Positions 10,343-22,393 of a stretch of DNA of 64,000 nucleotides are shown piece after piece. Under the pieces are notes generated by a model that saw only the letters and a program-made list of their open reading frames with translations, made no database searches and was not told where the DNA came from. How positions within the stretch are numbered: position 1 is the first letter of the stretch; every line of letters begins with the position of its first letter. The position numbers and the translations under genes were made by a program. This DNA comes from Pleomorphomonas koreensis DSM 23070. GTDB taxonomy: Bacteria > Pseudomonadota > Alphaproteobacteria > Rhizobiales > Pleomorphomonadaceae. The DNA lies in NCBI RefSeq assembly GCF_000425185.1, contig NZ_KE384327.1, forward strand, positions 310,526 to 374,525. The letters run 5' to 3'.

Positions 10343-11476
10343 TCAGCTCCGCTTGGGGACGGCAGTGATCGGCACCAGCGTGATGCCGCGGCCGTCGAGG
10401 CCGGCCACCCAGCCGGAGAGCGCCTTCAGCGTCGCCGGCCGGGCGCTGGCGACGCCGACGGCGAGGCCGCGCGTGCGGGCGATCTGTTCGAGCTGGGCGA
10501 GGCGGCCGGCGATCTCGCGCGGCGTCGGCACCGTGTCGATGGTCATGTCGGCCTTGGCGAATGTCGTCTTGAAGCGGCCGGCCGCCTCGGCGGTGACGCT
10601 GCGCGGCGAGCTGCCGTCGTCGAGATAGAGCAGGCCGCGCAGGGCGATCTCCTCCATCACCGGATCGAGGGCGGCGGCCTCGGCGGTGAAGCGGGCGCCC
10701 ATGTAGTTGACGATGCCGACATAGGTCGTGAAGCGGCCCATCACCCGGTGCAGGTTCTCGATGTTCTGCCGCGCGTCCTTGCCGACCAGCAGCGTGTTCT
10801 CGCCGGGGTCGTTGTCGGGATAGTCGAAGGGTTCGAGCGGCACCTGCAGCAGCAATTCGTGGCCGTCCTCGCGCGCCTTGGCGGTCCAGCGATCGAGGCT
10901 GGCGCCATAGGGGGCGAAGGCGAGGGTGACCTCGGGCGGCAGGTCGGCGAGCGCCTGCTGCGTGCCGGTCTGGCTGAGGCCGAGGTCGCCGACCACCAGG
11001 GCGATCTTCGGCGCGGCGCCGATGAAGCCGGGCACCGGCCGGGCGTAGACGTCGGCCGGCCGGCGGCCGTCGGCGGCGACGCGCGGTAGCGGCCCAAAGG
11101 GCGAGGGTTCGACCAGGGCGACATCGGCCTCGACCGGCAGCGCCACCCGTTCCTGCGCGCCCTCGGCCCCCCCGAGGCCGACGGCGGCATCTTCGGCGAT
11201 ATCGGGCGGGACCTCGGCGGGCGGCGGCAGCAGTTCGCCGGTGCCGGACTTCACGCCGACCGTGGCGATGTCGGCGCGGGCGTAGCCGGTGTTGGATGCC
11301 TCGATCTTGACGCGGGCATAGGGCTCGCCACCGAAGGGATCGTTGACCACCATCAGCCAGACGGCGAGGCCGGCGATCAGGCTGGCGGTGAGCACGGCGG
11401 CGATGGCGCCGACCGGCAGGCGGAACTTGCGGCCGCCAGCGCCGCCGAAGCCGAGGGGATTGGACAGATCGTTCAT
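10343..11476 (-). CDS. Divergent polysaccharide deacetylase family protein (YibQ-like)
   Basis: The 377-residue protein has one N-terminal membrane anchor (residues ~19-43). A variable proline-rich stretch and a NodB-fold domain follow. The domain begins IALVVGDLGLSQTGTQQALADL and includes the family segments VTLAFAPYG and HELLLQVPLEPFDYP, then GLLYLDDGSSPRS. This family is recurrent directly after envC and ctpA in proteobacteria and is thought to act in the envelope during cell-wall remodelling; its chemistry is not proven. Start has an upstream purine-rich site; the gene is separated from ctpA by 180 bases containing a dispersed repeat and a hairpin. Confidence 0.82.
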   Translation of the reverse strand: MNDLSNPLGFGGAGGRKFRLPVGAIAAVLTASLIAGLAVWLMVVNDPFGGEPYARVKIEASNTGYARADIATVGVKSGTGELLPPPAEVPPDIAEDAAVGLGGAEGAQERVALPVEADVALVEPSPFGPLPRVAADGRRPADVYARPVPGFIGAAPKIALVVGDLGLSQTGTQQALADLPPEVTLAFAPYGASLDRWTAKAREDGHELLLQVPLEPFDYPDNDPGENTLLVGKDARQNIENLHRVMGRFTTYVGIVNYMGARFTAEAAALDPVMEEIALRGLLYLDDGSSPRSVTAEAAGRFKTTFAKADMTIDTVPTPREIAGRLAQLEQIARTRGLAVGVASARPATLKALSGWVAGLDGRGITLVPITAVPKRS

Positions 11477-11525
11477 GGCGCGTGCGGTCCCGGCGGCGGG
11501 CAGCGGCCCTGATTCGCTTTCCGGA

Positions 11526-11581
11526 GCTTAGAGCATCGCGTGGAAAAGTGGGAACCGGCTTCCGGCGGAACGATGCGATGG
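11526..11581. repeat. Small dispersed palindromic repeat (TTAGAGCATCGCG type)
   Basis: The element opens TTAGAGCATCGCGTGGAAAA and closes with CGATGCGATG, so the ends GCATCGC and GCGATG are near-complements. A second copy with the same opening lies at 19725. From memory, similar TAGAGCATC elements are abundant between genes in Hyphomicrobiales. Confidence 0.5.
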
Positions 11582-11615
11582 GAAAGCCGGGCACCGGCGG
11601 CCCGGACGGATGGCG

Positions 11616-11641
11616 GCGGGCCGGAGGGGTCTCCGGCCCGC
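11616..11641 (-). terminator. Hairpin downstream of the S41 peptidase gene
   Basis: A perfect 11-bp stem GCGGGCCGGAG / CTCCGGCCCGC with a GGGT tetraloop lies 16 bases past the ctpA stop. It has no T run, so it may attenuate rather than stop transcription. Confidence 0.45.
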
Positions 11642-11656
11642 GCGTTGGTCGGCCGC

Positions 11657-12985
11657 TCAGTTGGCGGCCGCTTCACCCTTCGGCGGGAAGGCGGCGTTGG
11701 CCTGCAGGCCGCGCAACAGGTCGAGCGCCAGATTGAGCTGCTTGTCGTCCTTGGGGTCGGGCGGCACGTAGGCCTGGCTGCCCGAGCCTTCGGCGCCGGC
11801 CGTCTCGCTCTTCAGGTGACCCTTCAGCGACGCTTCGCCCTTGGTCTCGGTCACCTGGCTCTTCAGGTCCTCGGGCAGGTCCTGCAGCACCTCGATGTCG
11901 GGGTGGATGCCCTTGGCCTGGATCGAGTTGCCCGACGGCGTGTAGTAGCGGGCGGTGGTCAGGCGGATGGCGCCGTTGGCGCCGAGCGGGATGATGGTCT
12001 GCACCGAGCCCTTGCCGAACGAGCGCGTGCCGATGATGGTGGCGCGGCGATGGTCCTGCAGCGCGCCGGCGACGATCTCCGACGCCGAGGCCGAACCGCC
12101 GTTGATCAGCACGATCACCGGCTTGCTGCCGACCAGCTCGCCGGCCTTGGCGGCGTAGCGGCGGGTGTCGCCGTCGTGGCGGCCGCGCGTCGAGACGATC
12201 TCGCCCTTATCGAGGAAGGCGTCGGACACGGCGATCGCCTGATCGAGCAGGCCGCCCGGATCGTTGCGCAGGTCGAGCACGTAGCCCTTCAGACGGTCGT
12301 CGGGAACGGCGGCGTCGATCTTGTCGATCGCCGTCTTCAGGCCGTCGAAGGTCTGGGCGGTGAACTGGGAGATGCGGATGTAGCCGACGTCGTCCTTCAC
12401 CTCGTAGCGCACCGACTGCACCTTGATGACGTCGCGGACGATCTTGACGTCGAACGGCTTGTCGGTGCCGCGCGCCACGGTCAGGGTGATCGCCGAATCG
12501 ACCGGGCCGCGCATCTTGTCGACCGCCTCGTTGAGGGTGAGGCCCTTGACGTCCGTGCCGTCGATGGCGGTGATCAGATCACCCGAGCGGATGCCCGCCT
12601 TGGCGGCCGGCGTGTCGTCGATCGGCGTCACCACCTTGACCAGGCCGTCCTCCATGGTGACCTCGATGCCGAGGCCACCGAACTCGCCCTTGGTCTGGAC
12701 CTGCATGTCCTGGTAGCTCTTGGCGTTCATGTAGCTCGAATGCGGGTCGAGCGAGGTCAGCATGCCGTTGATGGCCGCCTCGATCAGCGCCGGCTCGTCG
12801 GGCTCCTCGACATAGTCGGAGCGGATGCGCTCGAACACGTCGCCGAACAGGTTGAGCTGGCGATAGGTGTCGACGCCGGCGGCCACGGCCGACCCGAAGC
12901 CGGGCAGACGGTGCTCGAGGGTCAGGGTGGTGACGCCGGCGCCGATGACGGCGCCCGCTGCGAGTAGCGACAGTTTTCTGATCAT
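11657..12985 (-). CDS. ctpA: S41 family carboxy-terminal processing peptidase
   Basis: The 442-residue periplasmic serine protease has a signal or anchor sequence at residues ~4-22 (LSLLAAGAVIGAGVTTL). The layout is classic for CtpA/Prc: DPHSSYM, a PDZ domain (about residues 85-170), then the catalytic Ser/Lys core GGSASASEIVAGALQDH and GTRSFGKGSVQT. Such proteases trim peptidoglycan hydrolases or lipoproteins. The start MIRKLS at 12985 overlaps the envC stop (ATGA), so the pair is coupled, which fits a shared role in septal wall turnover. Confidence 0.94.
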   Translation of the reverse strand: MIRKLSLLAAGAVIGAGVTTLTLEHRLPGFGSAVAAGVDTYRQLNLFGDVFERIRSDYVEEPDEPALIEAAINGMLTSLDPHSSYMNAKSYQDMQVQTKGEFGGLGIEVTMEDGLVKVVTPIDDTPAAKAGIRSGDLITAIDGTDVKGLTLNEAVDKMRGPVDSAITLTVARGTDKPFDVKIVRDVIKVQSVRYEVKDDVGYIRISQFTAQTFDGLKTAIDKIDAAVPDDRLKGYVLDLRNDPGGLLDQAIAVSDAFLDKGEIVSTRGRHDGDTRRYAAKAGELVGSKPVIVLINGGSASASEIVAGALQDHRRATIIGTRSFGKGSVQTIIPLGANGAIRLTTARYYTPSGNSIQAKGIHPDIEVLQDLPEDLKSQVTETKGEASLKGHLKSETAGAEGSGSQAYVPPDPKDDKQLNLALDLLRGLQANAAFPPKGEAAAN

Positions 12986-14328
12986 CCGCTGACCTTCCGA
13001 TCCTGCGATGCGACCCACCAGGGGGATGGGTCGATCGAAGTTCCACCTTTGCGAAATTCGACGTAGAGCACGGGCTGCGTGACGCTGGCGTCCAGCGCGG
13101 CGGCGCTGGCCAGCCGTTGATTTCCCATGACACCGACGGGCTCGCCCGTCAAAACAAATTGGTCGAGCTGGACGTCGATCCGTTCCATGCCGGCAAGCAC
13201 GATATGATAGTCGCCGCCGGCATCGAGGATCAAGAGCTGTCCGTAGGAGCGGAACGGCCCGGCATAGACGACGCGGCCGTCGGCCGGCGACACCACGCGG
13301 GCGCCGGCGCGGGTGGCGATCGACTGGCCCTGCGACAGGCCGCCGAGGCCGTTGTCGTCGCCGAAGGATTGCAGGTTGACGCCGCGCACCGGCAGGATCA
13401 GCCGGCCCTTGGCCTCGTCGAAGGCGACGGCCGGTCCGAGGCGACCGCCGGCGGACGGCGGCGCGCTGGGCGCGGCCGGCTGTCCGGGGCGGGCGGCGGG
13501 CAGCGCCTTCTTCATGCCGGCGATCAGTTCCTCGAGGCTGCGGGCGGTCCTGGCCAGCTCCTCGGCCTTCGCCTTCTCGGCGGCGAGTTCTGCGGTGCGC
13601 GCCTCGCTGTCGGTCTTCTTCCTGTCGATCAGCAGGGCGAGGCGCTGCCGCTCCTCGGCGATGGCGGCGGCATCGGCCCTGAGGCGATCGCGCTCGGTGG
13701 CGGCGCGGGTGCGCTCGGCGACCAGCGCGTCCAGATCGGATTGCAGCGCCTCGGCCTCGATGCGGATCTCCGGCAGCACGGCGCCGATGACCACGGCCGA
13801 GCGCACCGCCTTCAGCGCGTCTTCCGGGCTGACGATGAGCGCCGGCGGCGGCTGGCGGCCGATGCGCTGGGCGGTGGACAGCACGGCGATCAGCACGTCG
13901 CGGCGGCCGGCCAGCGAGGCGCGGATGCGGGCCTCGTTGTCGGCGCCGCGGGCGAGCCGCTCCTCGCTGTCGGTGATCGACTGCTCCAGCGACTGGACGC
14001 GGGCGGCCGAGGCGAGCAGACGGTCGGTCAGTTCCTGCTGGTCGCGCGACAGGCCGGCGATTTCGGCGGCGATCTCCGCCTGCCGCTCGGCCGACAGCTC
14101 CATGGCGCCGCGCAGCTTGGTCAGTTCCTGGTCCTTCAGCGCCCGCTCGGCCTCGACGTCGACCTTGTCGGAAACGGCGGCCGGACGGACGGCTTCGCTG
14201 GTCGCCGGCGCGAAGGCGGTCGCCTCGACCGGCAGTCCGTCCTCGGCGGCGGCGTGGCCGCAGATCGCCGCGGCAAGCGCGGCGAGGACAAGGCGGCGGG
14301 CTCCGGTGCGTCGCGTTTGAAGCGGCAT
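12982..14328 (-). CDS. envC: Murein hydrolase activator EnvC-like, LytM domain
   Basis: The 448-residue protein has a signal peptide ending near AAICGHAAAEDG. A long coiled coil follows (about residues 50-280, rich in Glu/Ala/Arg/Leu), then a C-terminal M23/LytM domain (GARVVSPADGRVVYAGPFRSYGQ). The His-x-His zinc ligands of active M23 enzymes are not visible: the segment that normally holds them reads DYHIVLAGMERI. This fits EnvC proteins, which activate amidases through a degenerate LytM domain and do not cut peptidoglycan themselves. Its partner ctpA follows immediately. Confidence 0.88.
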   Translation of the reverse strand: MPLQTRRTGARRLVLAALAAAICGHAAAEDGLPVEATAFAPATSEAVRPAAVSDKVDVEAERALKDQELTKLRGAMELSAERQAEIAAEIAGLSRDQQELTDRLLASAARVQSLEQSITDSEERLARGADNEARIRASLAGRRDVLIAVLSTAQRIGRQPPPALIVSPEDALKAVRSAVVIGAVLPEIRIEAEALQSDLDALVAERTRAATERDRLRADAAAIAEERQRLALLIDRKKTDSEARTAELAAEKAKAEELARTARSLEELIAGMKKALPAARPGQPAAPSAPPSAGGRLGPAVAFDEAKGRLILPVRGVNLQSFGDDNGLGGLSQGQSIATRAGARVVSPADGRVVYAGPFRSYGQLLILDAGGDYHIVLAGMERIDVQLDQFVLTGEPVGVMGNQRLASAAALDASVTQPVLYVEFRKGGTSIDPSPWWVASQDRKVSG

Positions 14329-14415
14329 GAACGGCGGGGTGTCCGGTGACGGTATGGTCGAACGGCCGAGTCTATCGGCCTTTCCGTTAACGCTCCGTCA
14401 ACCAAACGGGGCGCC

Positions 14416-14898
14416 TCAGGGCCGGTGATAGGGGTGGCCGCTCAAGATGGTGACGGCACGATAGACCTGCTCTGCGGCGAGAATGCGGACGATCTGGTGC
14501 GGCCAGGTCAGCCGGCCGAAGGAAATGCGGTGACCGGCGCGCGATAGCAATTCCGGGCCGTGGCCGTCCGGTCCGCCGATCAGCAGCACGGCGGTGGGCG
14601 TGCCGCGGTCGCGGGCGTCGCCCAGCATCTCGGCGAAGCGCTCGGAGGTCGGCGAATCGCCGCGTTCGTCGAGGGCGATCAAGAGGGCGCCGGGCGGCAG
14701 CTCGGCCAGCAGGCCGCGCGCCTCCTCCTCCTTGCGCTGCAAGGTCTCTCGCGCCCGGCTCTCCAGGATCTCGCGGGCGGTGACGGAGGTGAAGCCGATC
14801 GCCCGGCCGGCCTTGTCGGCGCGGTCGAGGTAGCGGTCGGCCAGCTCGCGTTCGGGGCCGGCCTTCAGTTTTCCAACGGCGTGGATGGCGATGCGCAT
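14416..14898 (-). CDS. rlmH: 23S rRNA (pseudouridine1915-N3)-methyltransferase
   Basis: The 160-residue SPOUT methyltransferase modifies pseudouridine 1915 of 23S rRNA. The family features are complete: MRIAIHAVGKLKAGPE start, LIALDERG, the SAM-binding knot loop LLIGGPDGHG, and the C-terminal LTWPHQIVRILAAEQVYRA followed by the HPYHRP tail. Length is the family standard. It sits in its usual place directly after rsfS. Confidence 0.96.
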   Translation of the reverse strand: MRIAIHAVGKLKAGPERELADRYLDRADKAGRAIGFTSVTAREILESRARETLQRKEEEARGLLAELPPGALLIALDERGDSPTSERFAEMLGDARDRGTPTAVLLIGGPDGHGPELLSRAGHRISFGRLTWPHQIVRILAAEQVYRAVTILSGHPYHRP

Positions 14899-15007
14899 GA
14901 TGTCCAGTGTCGTTCAGGGCGCACGCCTTGCCGCCGGGGCCGGCGGCCCCGCGCGCCGGGGTCTCGAGAGTCTGGCCGGATAGTCTGCCACTTTTCGGGC
15001 GGATGCC

Positions 15008-15430
15008 TCAACGCCGGCCGGCAGCGGGAGCCGGATCGGGCGCCCACATTTTCTCGAGATGATAGAACTCGCGCACTTCCGGCCGGAAGACGTGGACGAT
15101 CACCGAGCCGGCGTCGATCAGCACCCAGTCGCAGGCCGGCTGGCCCTCGATGGCGACGGTGCCGAAGCCGGCGTCTTTCAGGTCCTTCGCCACATGGTCG
15201 GCGATGGCGCCGACGTGGCGGCTGGACCGGCCGGTGCAGATCACCATGTGGTCGGTGATCGGCGTCTTGGCGGAGACGTCGAGATCGACGACATCCTCGG
15301 CCTTGGCGTCGTCAAGGCTGGCGAGGATGGTGTCGAGCGGGGATCGCGGGGAAGAGGCGTCGCCGGTGAAGGCGGCGACGTCGGCAAAGGGGGTGGCGCG
15401 GAAGGCCGCGGCGTCCTCGGTGAAAGGCAT
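15008..15430 (-). CDS. rsfS: Ribosome silencing factor RsfS
   Basis: The protein binds L14 on the large subunit and blocks subunit joining in stationary phase. The core LDTILASLDDAKAEDVVDLD, then ITDHMVICTGRSSRHVGAIAD, GQPACDWVLIDAGSVIVHVF and REFYHLEKMW is the complete RsfS domain. From the ATG at 15430 it has 140 residues with a ~30-residue N-terminal extension. The frame continues upstream to an ATG at 15544, but that extra part is not family-like. It sits between nadD and rlmH as usual. Confidence 0.92.
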   Translation of the reverse strand: MPFTEDAAAFRATPFADVAAFTGDASSPRSPLDTILASLDDAKAEDVVDLDVSAKTPITDHMVICTGRSSRHVGAIADHVAKDLKDAGFGTVAIEGQPACDWVLIDAGSVIVHVFRPEVREFYHLEKMWAPDPAPAAGRR

Positions 15431-15547
15431 GCTCAGGGGTGCACCTCGAAATGCGCTTCGTAGCGGCCGGCCCGATGCCGGCAGCGGCGGATAGAGAAAA
15501 GGATGGACCTCGTCAGTGACGTTTTCAAGATCGACGCGGACCAATGG

Positions 15548-16153
15548 CTAAGCCTTGCCGGCGGCGCGGCGGAGGTCGCTCGACGACAGCGGCACCTTGA
15601 CGCCGGCCAGGAACACCCAGGCGGGCGGCCGGAGGTCGGCCAGAAGGCCGGCGTCGCGCTCGGCGATGCGCGCCCCGGCGAAGGCGCGGGCGGCCGGCGA
15701 GGCCAGGGCGGCGAAGGTGGCGCCGGGCCGGTCGACGACGGCGATCGGCAGCGTGCGGGCGATCTCCTTCCAGCCGCCCCAGCGGTGGAAGGTCGCCCAG
15801 TTGTCGGCGCCGATCACCAGCACGAAGCGCACCGATGGCCTCAGGCGGGTCAGCCGGCGGACGAGATCGATGGTGTAGCGGGTGCCGAGCCGTGCCTCGA
15901 GGTCGGTGACGACGGCGCGCGGGTGACGGGCCACCGTGGCGACCGCCGCCAGCCGTCGCTCGACGTCCGGCAGGCCGTCGGTGGATTTGAGCGGGTTGCC
16001 GGGGCTGACCAGCCACCAGATGCGGTCGAGCCGGAGGCGCTGGAGGGCGAGACGCGCCACGTGGGCATGGCCGCGATGCGGCGGGTTGAACGAGCCGCCG
16101 TAGAGCCCGACCCTCAGGCCGGGCAGCGTCGCGGGGAGGCGGGGGAGCGTCAC
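15548..16153 (-). CDS. nadD: Nicotinate-nucleotide adenylyltransferase
   Basis: The 201-residue enzyme makes NaAD from nicotinate mononucleotide in NAD synthesis. The nucleotidyltransferase signature is [18 protein letters not shown] (residues ~15-32), followed by [19 protein letters not shown] and the C-terminal SSSDLR in place of the usual ISST(D)IR. The start overlaps the proA stop by four bases. NaAD is also the precursor of the LarA nickel-pincer cofactor, whose genes are at 40165-44186. Confidence 0.94.
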   Translation of the reverse strand: MTLPRLPATLPGLRVGLYGGSFNPPHRGHAHVARLALQRLRLDRIWWLVSPGNPLKSTDGLPDVERRLAAVATVARHPRAVVTDLEARLGTRYTIDLVRRLTRLRPSVRFVLVIGADNWATFHRWGGWKEIARTLPIAVVDRPGATFAALASPAARAFAGARIAERDAGLLADLRPPAWVFLAGVKVPLSSSDLRRAAGKA

Positions 16154-17427
16154 GGCCGCGTCTGGCCGGCGCCGTGGACGCGGTAGTTGAAGGAGGTGAG
16201 TTGCTCGACGCCGACCGGCCCGCGGGCGTGCATCTTGCCGGTGGCGATGCCGATCTCGGCGCCCATGCCGAACTCGCCGCCATCGGCGAACTGCGTCGAG
16301 GCGTTGTGCAGCACGATGGCCGAATCGACCTCGGCGAGGAAGCGGTCGGCGGCGGCCTGGTCGGCGGTGACGATGCTGTCGGTGTGATGCGAGCCGTAGC
16401 TCTCGATATGGGCGATGGCGCCGTCGACGCCAGCCACCAGCGCCACCGAGATGATCGGCGCGAGATATTCGGTCGACCAGTCGGCCTCGGTGGCCGGCAC
16501 GGCGTCGGGGAAGCGGGCGCGCACCTCGCCGGTGGCGCGGATCTCGCAGCCGCGGTCGTGGAGGGCCTTCAGGATCGGCACCAGATGGCTGTCGGCCACG
16601 GCGCGGTCGACCAGCAGCGTCTCTGCCGAGCCGCAGACGCCGACACGCCTGAGCTTGGCATTGACGGTGATCGATATCGCCATGTCGAGGTCGGCGGCCT
16701 TGTCGACATAGACGTGGCAGAGGCCCTCGAGATGGGCGAACACCGGCACGCGCGCCTCGCGCTGCACGCGCTCGACGAGGCTCCTGCCGCCGCGCGGCAC
16801 GATGACGTCGATGGTGCCGTTGAGGCCGGTCAGCATCGCGCCGACGGCGGCGCGGTCCTTGACCGGCACCAGCTGGATGGCGGCCTCGGGGAGGCCGGCC
16901 GCCTTGAGGCCGGCGGCCAGCGCCGCGAGGATCGCCTGCGAAGTGCCGAGCGAATCCGAGCCGCAGCGCAGCACGGCGGCGTTGCCGGCCATCAGAGAGA
17001 GGGCGCCGGCGTCGGCGGTGACATTGGGCCGGCTTTCGAAGATGATGCCGATCACCCCGAGCGGCGTCGCCACGCGCTCGATGCGGAGGCCGTTCGGCCG
17101 CGTCCAGGCGGCGAGCACCCGGCCGACCGGATCGGGGAGGGCGGCGATCTCCTCAAGCGCCCCGGCGATCGCCTCGACGCGGGCCGGGTCGAGCGTGCCG
17201 CGGTCGATGAACGAGGCGGCGGCGCCGTTCTCCTTCATTGCCGCGACGTCGGCGGCGTTGGCGGCGAGGATGTCGGCGGCGCGGGCGCGCACCTCGGCGG
17301 CCATGGCCTTCAACGCGGCCACCTTGCCGGCGGAGGTGGCGCGGGCGAGGCGGCGGGCGGCGGCGCGGGCCTTGCGGCCGATGTCGGCCATCAGCTCATG
17401 GACGGAGGCGTCGGTGGTGGCGGTCAT
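16150..17427 (-). CDS. proA: Glutamate-5-semialdehyde dehydrogenase (gamma-glutamyl phosphate reductase)
   Basis: The 425-residue enzyme reduces gamma-glutamyl phosphate with NADPH in proline synthesis. The aldehyde-dehydrogenase-type fold is recognisable by [41 protein letters not shown] and the catalytic-Cys region [14 protein letters not shown]. The ATG at 17427 lies two bases past the proB stop, and the upstream in-frame extension is a shadow of proB. It is co-transcribed with proB. Confidence 0.97.
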   Translation of the reverse strand: MTATTDASVHELMADIGRKARAAARRLARATSAGKVAALKAMAAEVRARAADILAANAADVAAMKENGAAASFIDRGTLDPARVEAIAGALEEIAALPDPVGRVLAAWTRPNGLRIERVATPLGVIGIIFESRPNVTADAGALSLMAGNAAVLRCGSDSLGTSQAILAALAAGLKAAGLPEAAIQLVPVKDRAAVGAMLTGLNGTIDVIVPRGGRSLVERVQREARVPVFAHLEGLCHVYVDKAADLDMAISITVNAKLRRVGVCGSAETLLVDRAVADSHLVPILKALHDRGCEIRATGEVRARFPDAVPATEADWSTEYLAPIISVALVAGVDGAIAHIESYGSHHTDSIVTADQAAADRFLAEVDSAIVLHNASTQFADGGEFGMGAEIGIATGKMHARGPVGVEQLTSFNYRVHGAGQTRP

Positions 17428-17429
17428 GG

Positions 17430-19782
<2,353 letters not shown>

Positions 19783-20385
19783 TCAGCGCCGCCACGGTCG
19801 GGCGGCGTGGCGGGCCCGCGTCAGCCGCGTGTCGACGTGGTCGAGCAGGCGGTCCTCGATCAGCGACGGCCGCTGGCTCATGCCGATCACCTCGAAGCCC
19901 TGGCGGGCCTGGATGGCCAGCGAGGCGACGTTGCCCCGGAAGGCGCCGGCGGCGATGGTGTCGACGTCGAGGCTGGCATAGGCCCAGGCGAGCGACGCGT
20001 CGACCGCCTCGCTCATCAGCCCGTGGCCCCAGAACGGCCGGCCGAGCCAGAAGCCGACCTCCGGCCGGGTGTCGAGGCTGTGCAGGGCGACGATGCCGCG
20101 CACCACGGCGCGGTCGTCGCCGCGCACCACGAGGCCGAGCGTCGTCGCCGTGCCGAGGCCGGCGGTGGTGCGGCACTGGTCGATGAAGTCGGCGGCGTCC
20201 TCGACGGTGAAGGGATGCGGCACGCGCACCAGCCAGCGCGCCACTTCGACGTCGTCGAGATAGGCGGCGACGGCGACGGCGTCGCCGGGCTCGAGCGGCC
20301 TCAGGACGAGGCGGCCGGTCTCGATGCGGGGAGAAAGCGGCGCGCGCGGGCGCCAGGAACCAAAGGCACCGGAAAGCAACTTCAT
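19783..20385 (-). CDS. GNAT family N-acetyltransferase
   Basis: The 200-residue GNAT protein of the RimJ/RimL-like subgroup opens with the typical IETGRLVLRPLEPGDAVAVAAYL. It has an acetyl-CoA segment FWGHGLMSEAVDASLAWAYA and a C-terminal GNVASLAIQARQGFEVIG, close to the RimJ N.Q..L.KLGF motif. The substrate is unknown. The ATG at 20385 has AAGGTGAG upstream, better than the earlier in-frame start at 20427. It resembles the next gene upstream and the two may be old duplicates. Confidence 0.83.
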   Translation of the reverse strand: MKLLSGAFGSWRPRAPLSPRIETGRLVLRPLEPGDAVAVAAYLDDVEVARWLVRVPHPFTVEDAADFIDQCRTTAGLGTATTLGLVVRGDDRAVVRGIVALHSLDTRPEVGFWLGRPFWGHGLMSEAVDASLAWAYASLDVDTIAAGAFRGNVASLAIQARQGFEVIGMSQRPSLIEDRLLDHVDTRLTRARHAARPWRR

Positions 20386-20540
20386 TTCCGTACTCACCTT
20401 TCTAGCGGCTCGGCTCCGTCCTCGCATCCGCCCGGCGGACAGGGGGCGAGGCCCAGGGAACCGCTAGCTACTATTACTCCGGCGGAACTCACAGGTTCGA
20501 CATTTGCTCGTGATCGCCGGCAAACGGCCGGGTCGCGACG

Positions 20541-21251
20541 TCAAATCCGTTCCGCCGGGGCCTGATAATCCCTCAGGGGCTCACCGTGGCTGTCGCCCCG
20601 CTCGGCCCACGCGGCCTCGCGATGATGAACCCTGAGGGGCTCCCAGGCCCTGATACTCTCCCAGGTGCGACGATCGATGCGGAAACGGTCGATGGCCACC
20701 GCCGCGCCGCTGCCGGCCACCGAGGCCAGCTCCTGCGCCACCATCTGGAAGCCGCATTTCTCGATCACCCGTCGGCCGGCCGGGTTGGTCACCCGGCAGG
20801 CAAACAACAGTTTGTCATGCCTTTGGTGAAGAAAGGCATAATCGATCGCCGCATGGCAGGCTTCGGTGGCAAATCCCTGGCCCCAGTGGCGCTCGCCGAG
20901 CCAGCAGCCGATCCAGCCGGGGCCGGCGCGGCCGCGCATGTCAAGCGTGATGACGCCGACCGGCGTCGGCGCCGCGTCGAAGCCCTTGCGGCAGATCAGG
21001 TGGCGCTGGCCGCGCGGATCGACCGGCTCGGCCAGCCAGGCGCGAGCGTGCCCGACGCGGTAGGGATGCGGCATGCCGATCAGGCTGCGGGCGACGGCGG
21101 CCGTATCGGCCAGCCGGGCGATCGCCTCGGCGTCGGCATCGACCGGCGGCCGCAGGATCAGCCGCCGCGTCTCGATGGCCGGCGTCGCCGGCGCCATCAG
21201 CGGCCAGCCGCACGGACTATCCGGTTCTTCCGGTTCGCTCACCTCGGACAT
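20541..21251 (-). CDS. GNAT family N-acetyltransferase
   Basis: The 236-residue RimJ/RimL-like acetyltransferase has IETRRLILRPPVDADAEAIA at residues ~27-46. The acetyl-CoA region is WLGERHWGQGFATEACHAAI and the C-terminal motif is VTNPAGRRVIEKCGF. A GGAG site precedes the ATG at 21251. GNAT genes between rpmA and obgE are a known feature of this operon in Hyphomicrobiales; their substrate is not known. Confidence 0.83.
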   Translation of the reverse strand: MSEVSEPEEPDSPCGWPLMAPATPAIETRRLILRPPVDADAEAIARLADTAAVARSLIGMPHPYRVGHARAWLAEPVDPRGQRHLICRKGFDAAPTPVGVITLDMRGRAGPGWIGCWLGERHWGQGFATEACHAAIDYAFLHQRHDKLLFACRVTNPAGRRVIEKCGFQMVAQELASVAGSGAAVAIDRFRIDRRTWESIRAWEPLRVHHREAAWAERGDSHGEPLRDYQAPAERI

Positions 21252-21277
21252 CGGGCTCTCCTCGCGCTTCAAACGAA

Positions 21278-21309
21278 ATCAGGGGAAGTGGCGCCCCACT
21301 TCCCCTGAT
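21278..21309 (-). terminator. Terminator after rplU-rpmA
   Basis: A perfect 14-bp stem ATCAGGGGAAGTGG / CCACTTCCCCTGAT with a CGCC loop is followed on the minus strand by TTTCGTTT. It separates the ribosomal genes from the GNAT gene downstream. Confidence 0.85.
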
Positions 21310-21380
21310 CCATCGCGCGCTCGGAGCGCGGTCCGTCCGGGTCCGTGGGACGCCGGCGGGCCGCTTCAGCTCCATCCGGC

Positions 21381-21653
21381 TTACTCTGCTGCCGCTGCCG
21401 TCGTCGGGACGACCGAGACGTAGACCCGGCCGTTGGTCTTGGTGGCGAAGGACACGTTGCCCTCGACGAGGGCGAAGATCGTGTGATCGACGCCGATGCC
21501 GACGTTGCTGCCCGGGTGCCACTGGGTACCGCGCTGGCGGATGATGATGTTGCCGGGGATGACGGCTTCGCCGCCGAACTTCTTCACGCCGAGGCGTCGG
21601 CCGGCCGTATCGCGACCGTTGCGGGACGAACCGCCTGCCTTTTTGTGCGCCAT
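21381..21653 (-). CDS. rpmA: 50S ribosomal protein L27
   Basis: The 90-residue protein has the canonical start [20 protein letters not shown] and the segment [21 protein letters not shown]27 sits at the peptidyl transferase centre. It follows rplU by 126 bases, as in nearly all bacteria. Confidence 0.98.
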   Translation of the reverse strand: MAHKKAGGSSRNGRDTAGRRLGVKKFGGEAVIPGNIIIRQRGTQWHPGSNVGIGVDHTIFALVEGNVSFATKTNGRVYVSVVPTTAAAAE

Positions 21654-21779
21654 GATAGTCTCCTGTCTTTCTTGTCGTCCTCCGGCGGAGCGGTTCGGCG
21701 CTCGACGCCTTGATGGACGTTTTCCGGGTCAGGTTCCGGCAGCAGCGCGCCGGAACGGCAATTTCGTCAGACCGCTTCT

Positions 21780-22094
21780 TCAGGCGGCGTTGATCGCCGT
21801 GATCTTCACCGTGGTCAGAAGCTGCCGGTGGCCGCGCTTGCGCTTGGAGTTCTGGCGGCGGCGCTTCTTGAACGAGATCACCTTGGGGCCGCGGGTCTGC
21901 TCGACCACCTCGGCGACGACGGTGGCGCCGGCGACGGTGGGGGCGCCGACGGTGACGCCGGCCTCGGAGCCGACGGCCAGCACCTCGTCGAAGGTGACGG
22001 CGGCGCCGTCCTCGAGCTCGATCTTCTCGATGTCGAACACGTCATCAACGGCAACCTTGTACTGCTTGCCGCCGGTCTTGATCACTGCGAACAT
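21780..22094 (-). CDS. rplU: 50S ribosomal protein L21
   Basis: The 104-residue protein starts [14 protein letters not shown] and contains [20 protein letters not shown], the rRNA-binding signature of L21. It is the first gene of the minus-strand operon; the upstream 300 bases carry the tRNA-Ser gene on the other strand. Confidence 0.98.
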   Translation of the reverse strand: MFAVIKTGGKQYKVAVDDVFDIEKIELEDGAAVTFDEVLAVGSEAGVTVGAPTVAGATVVAEVVEQTRGPKVISFKKRRRQNSKRKRGHRQLLTTVKITAINAA

Positions 22095-22323
22095 GGTCGT
22101 GCCAGTCCTTCTTCAGATGGTTCTTGGCCGCGCCGCACCATCGGGCGCGCGGCGGATCGGCAATACGACAGCCTCCCGGCAAGGACCGGGCTTCGTCGAG
22201 CCGCGTTCTCCCTACACGGAAAGGTCCGGACGGTCAACGACGAAGGCGGCATTCTCGGCGCGCCGGCGGCGACAAGCAGTGTCCGGGCAGTCAAAAAACC
22301 CTGCCGAAAGGCTTTTGCCCCTC

Positions 22324-22352
22324 TTGCCAGCCGTCCTTGCCGCGGCTATGGT
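22324..22352 (+). promoter_or_regulatory. Probable promoter of tRNA-Ser
   Basis: A -35 box TTGCCA (22324-22329) and a -10 box TATGGT (22347-22352) with 17-bp spacing place a start about 35 bases before the tRNA. Confidence 0.5.
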
Positions 22353-22393
22353 CCGCGCCGCTTTCGACCGGGATCGCATCCCAAAAGCACCGC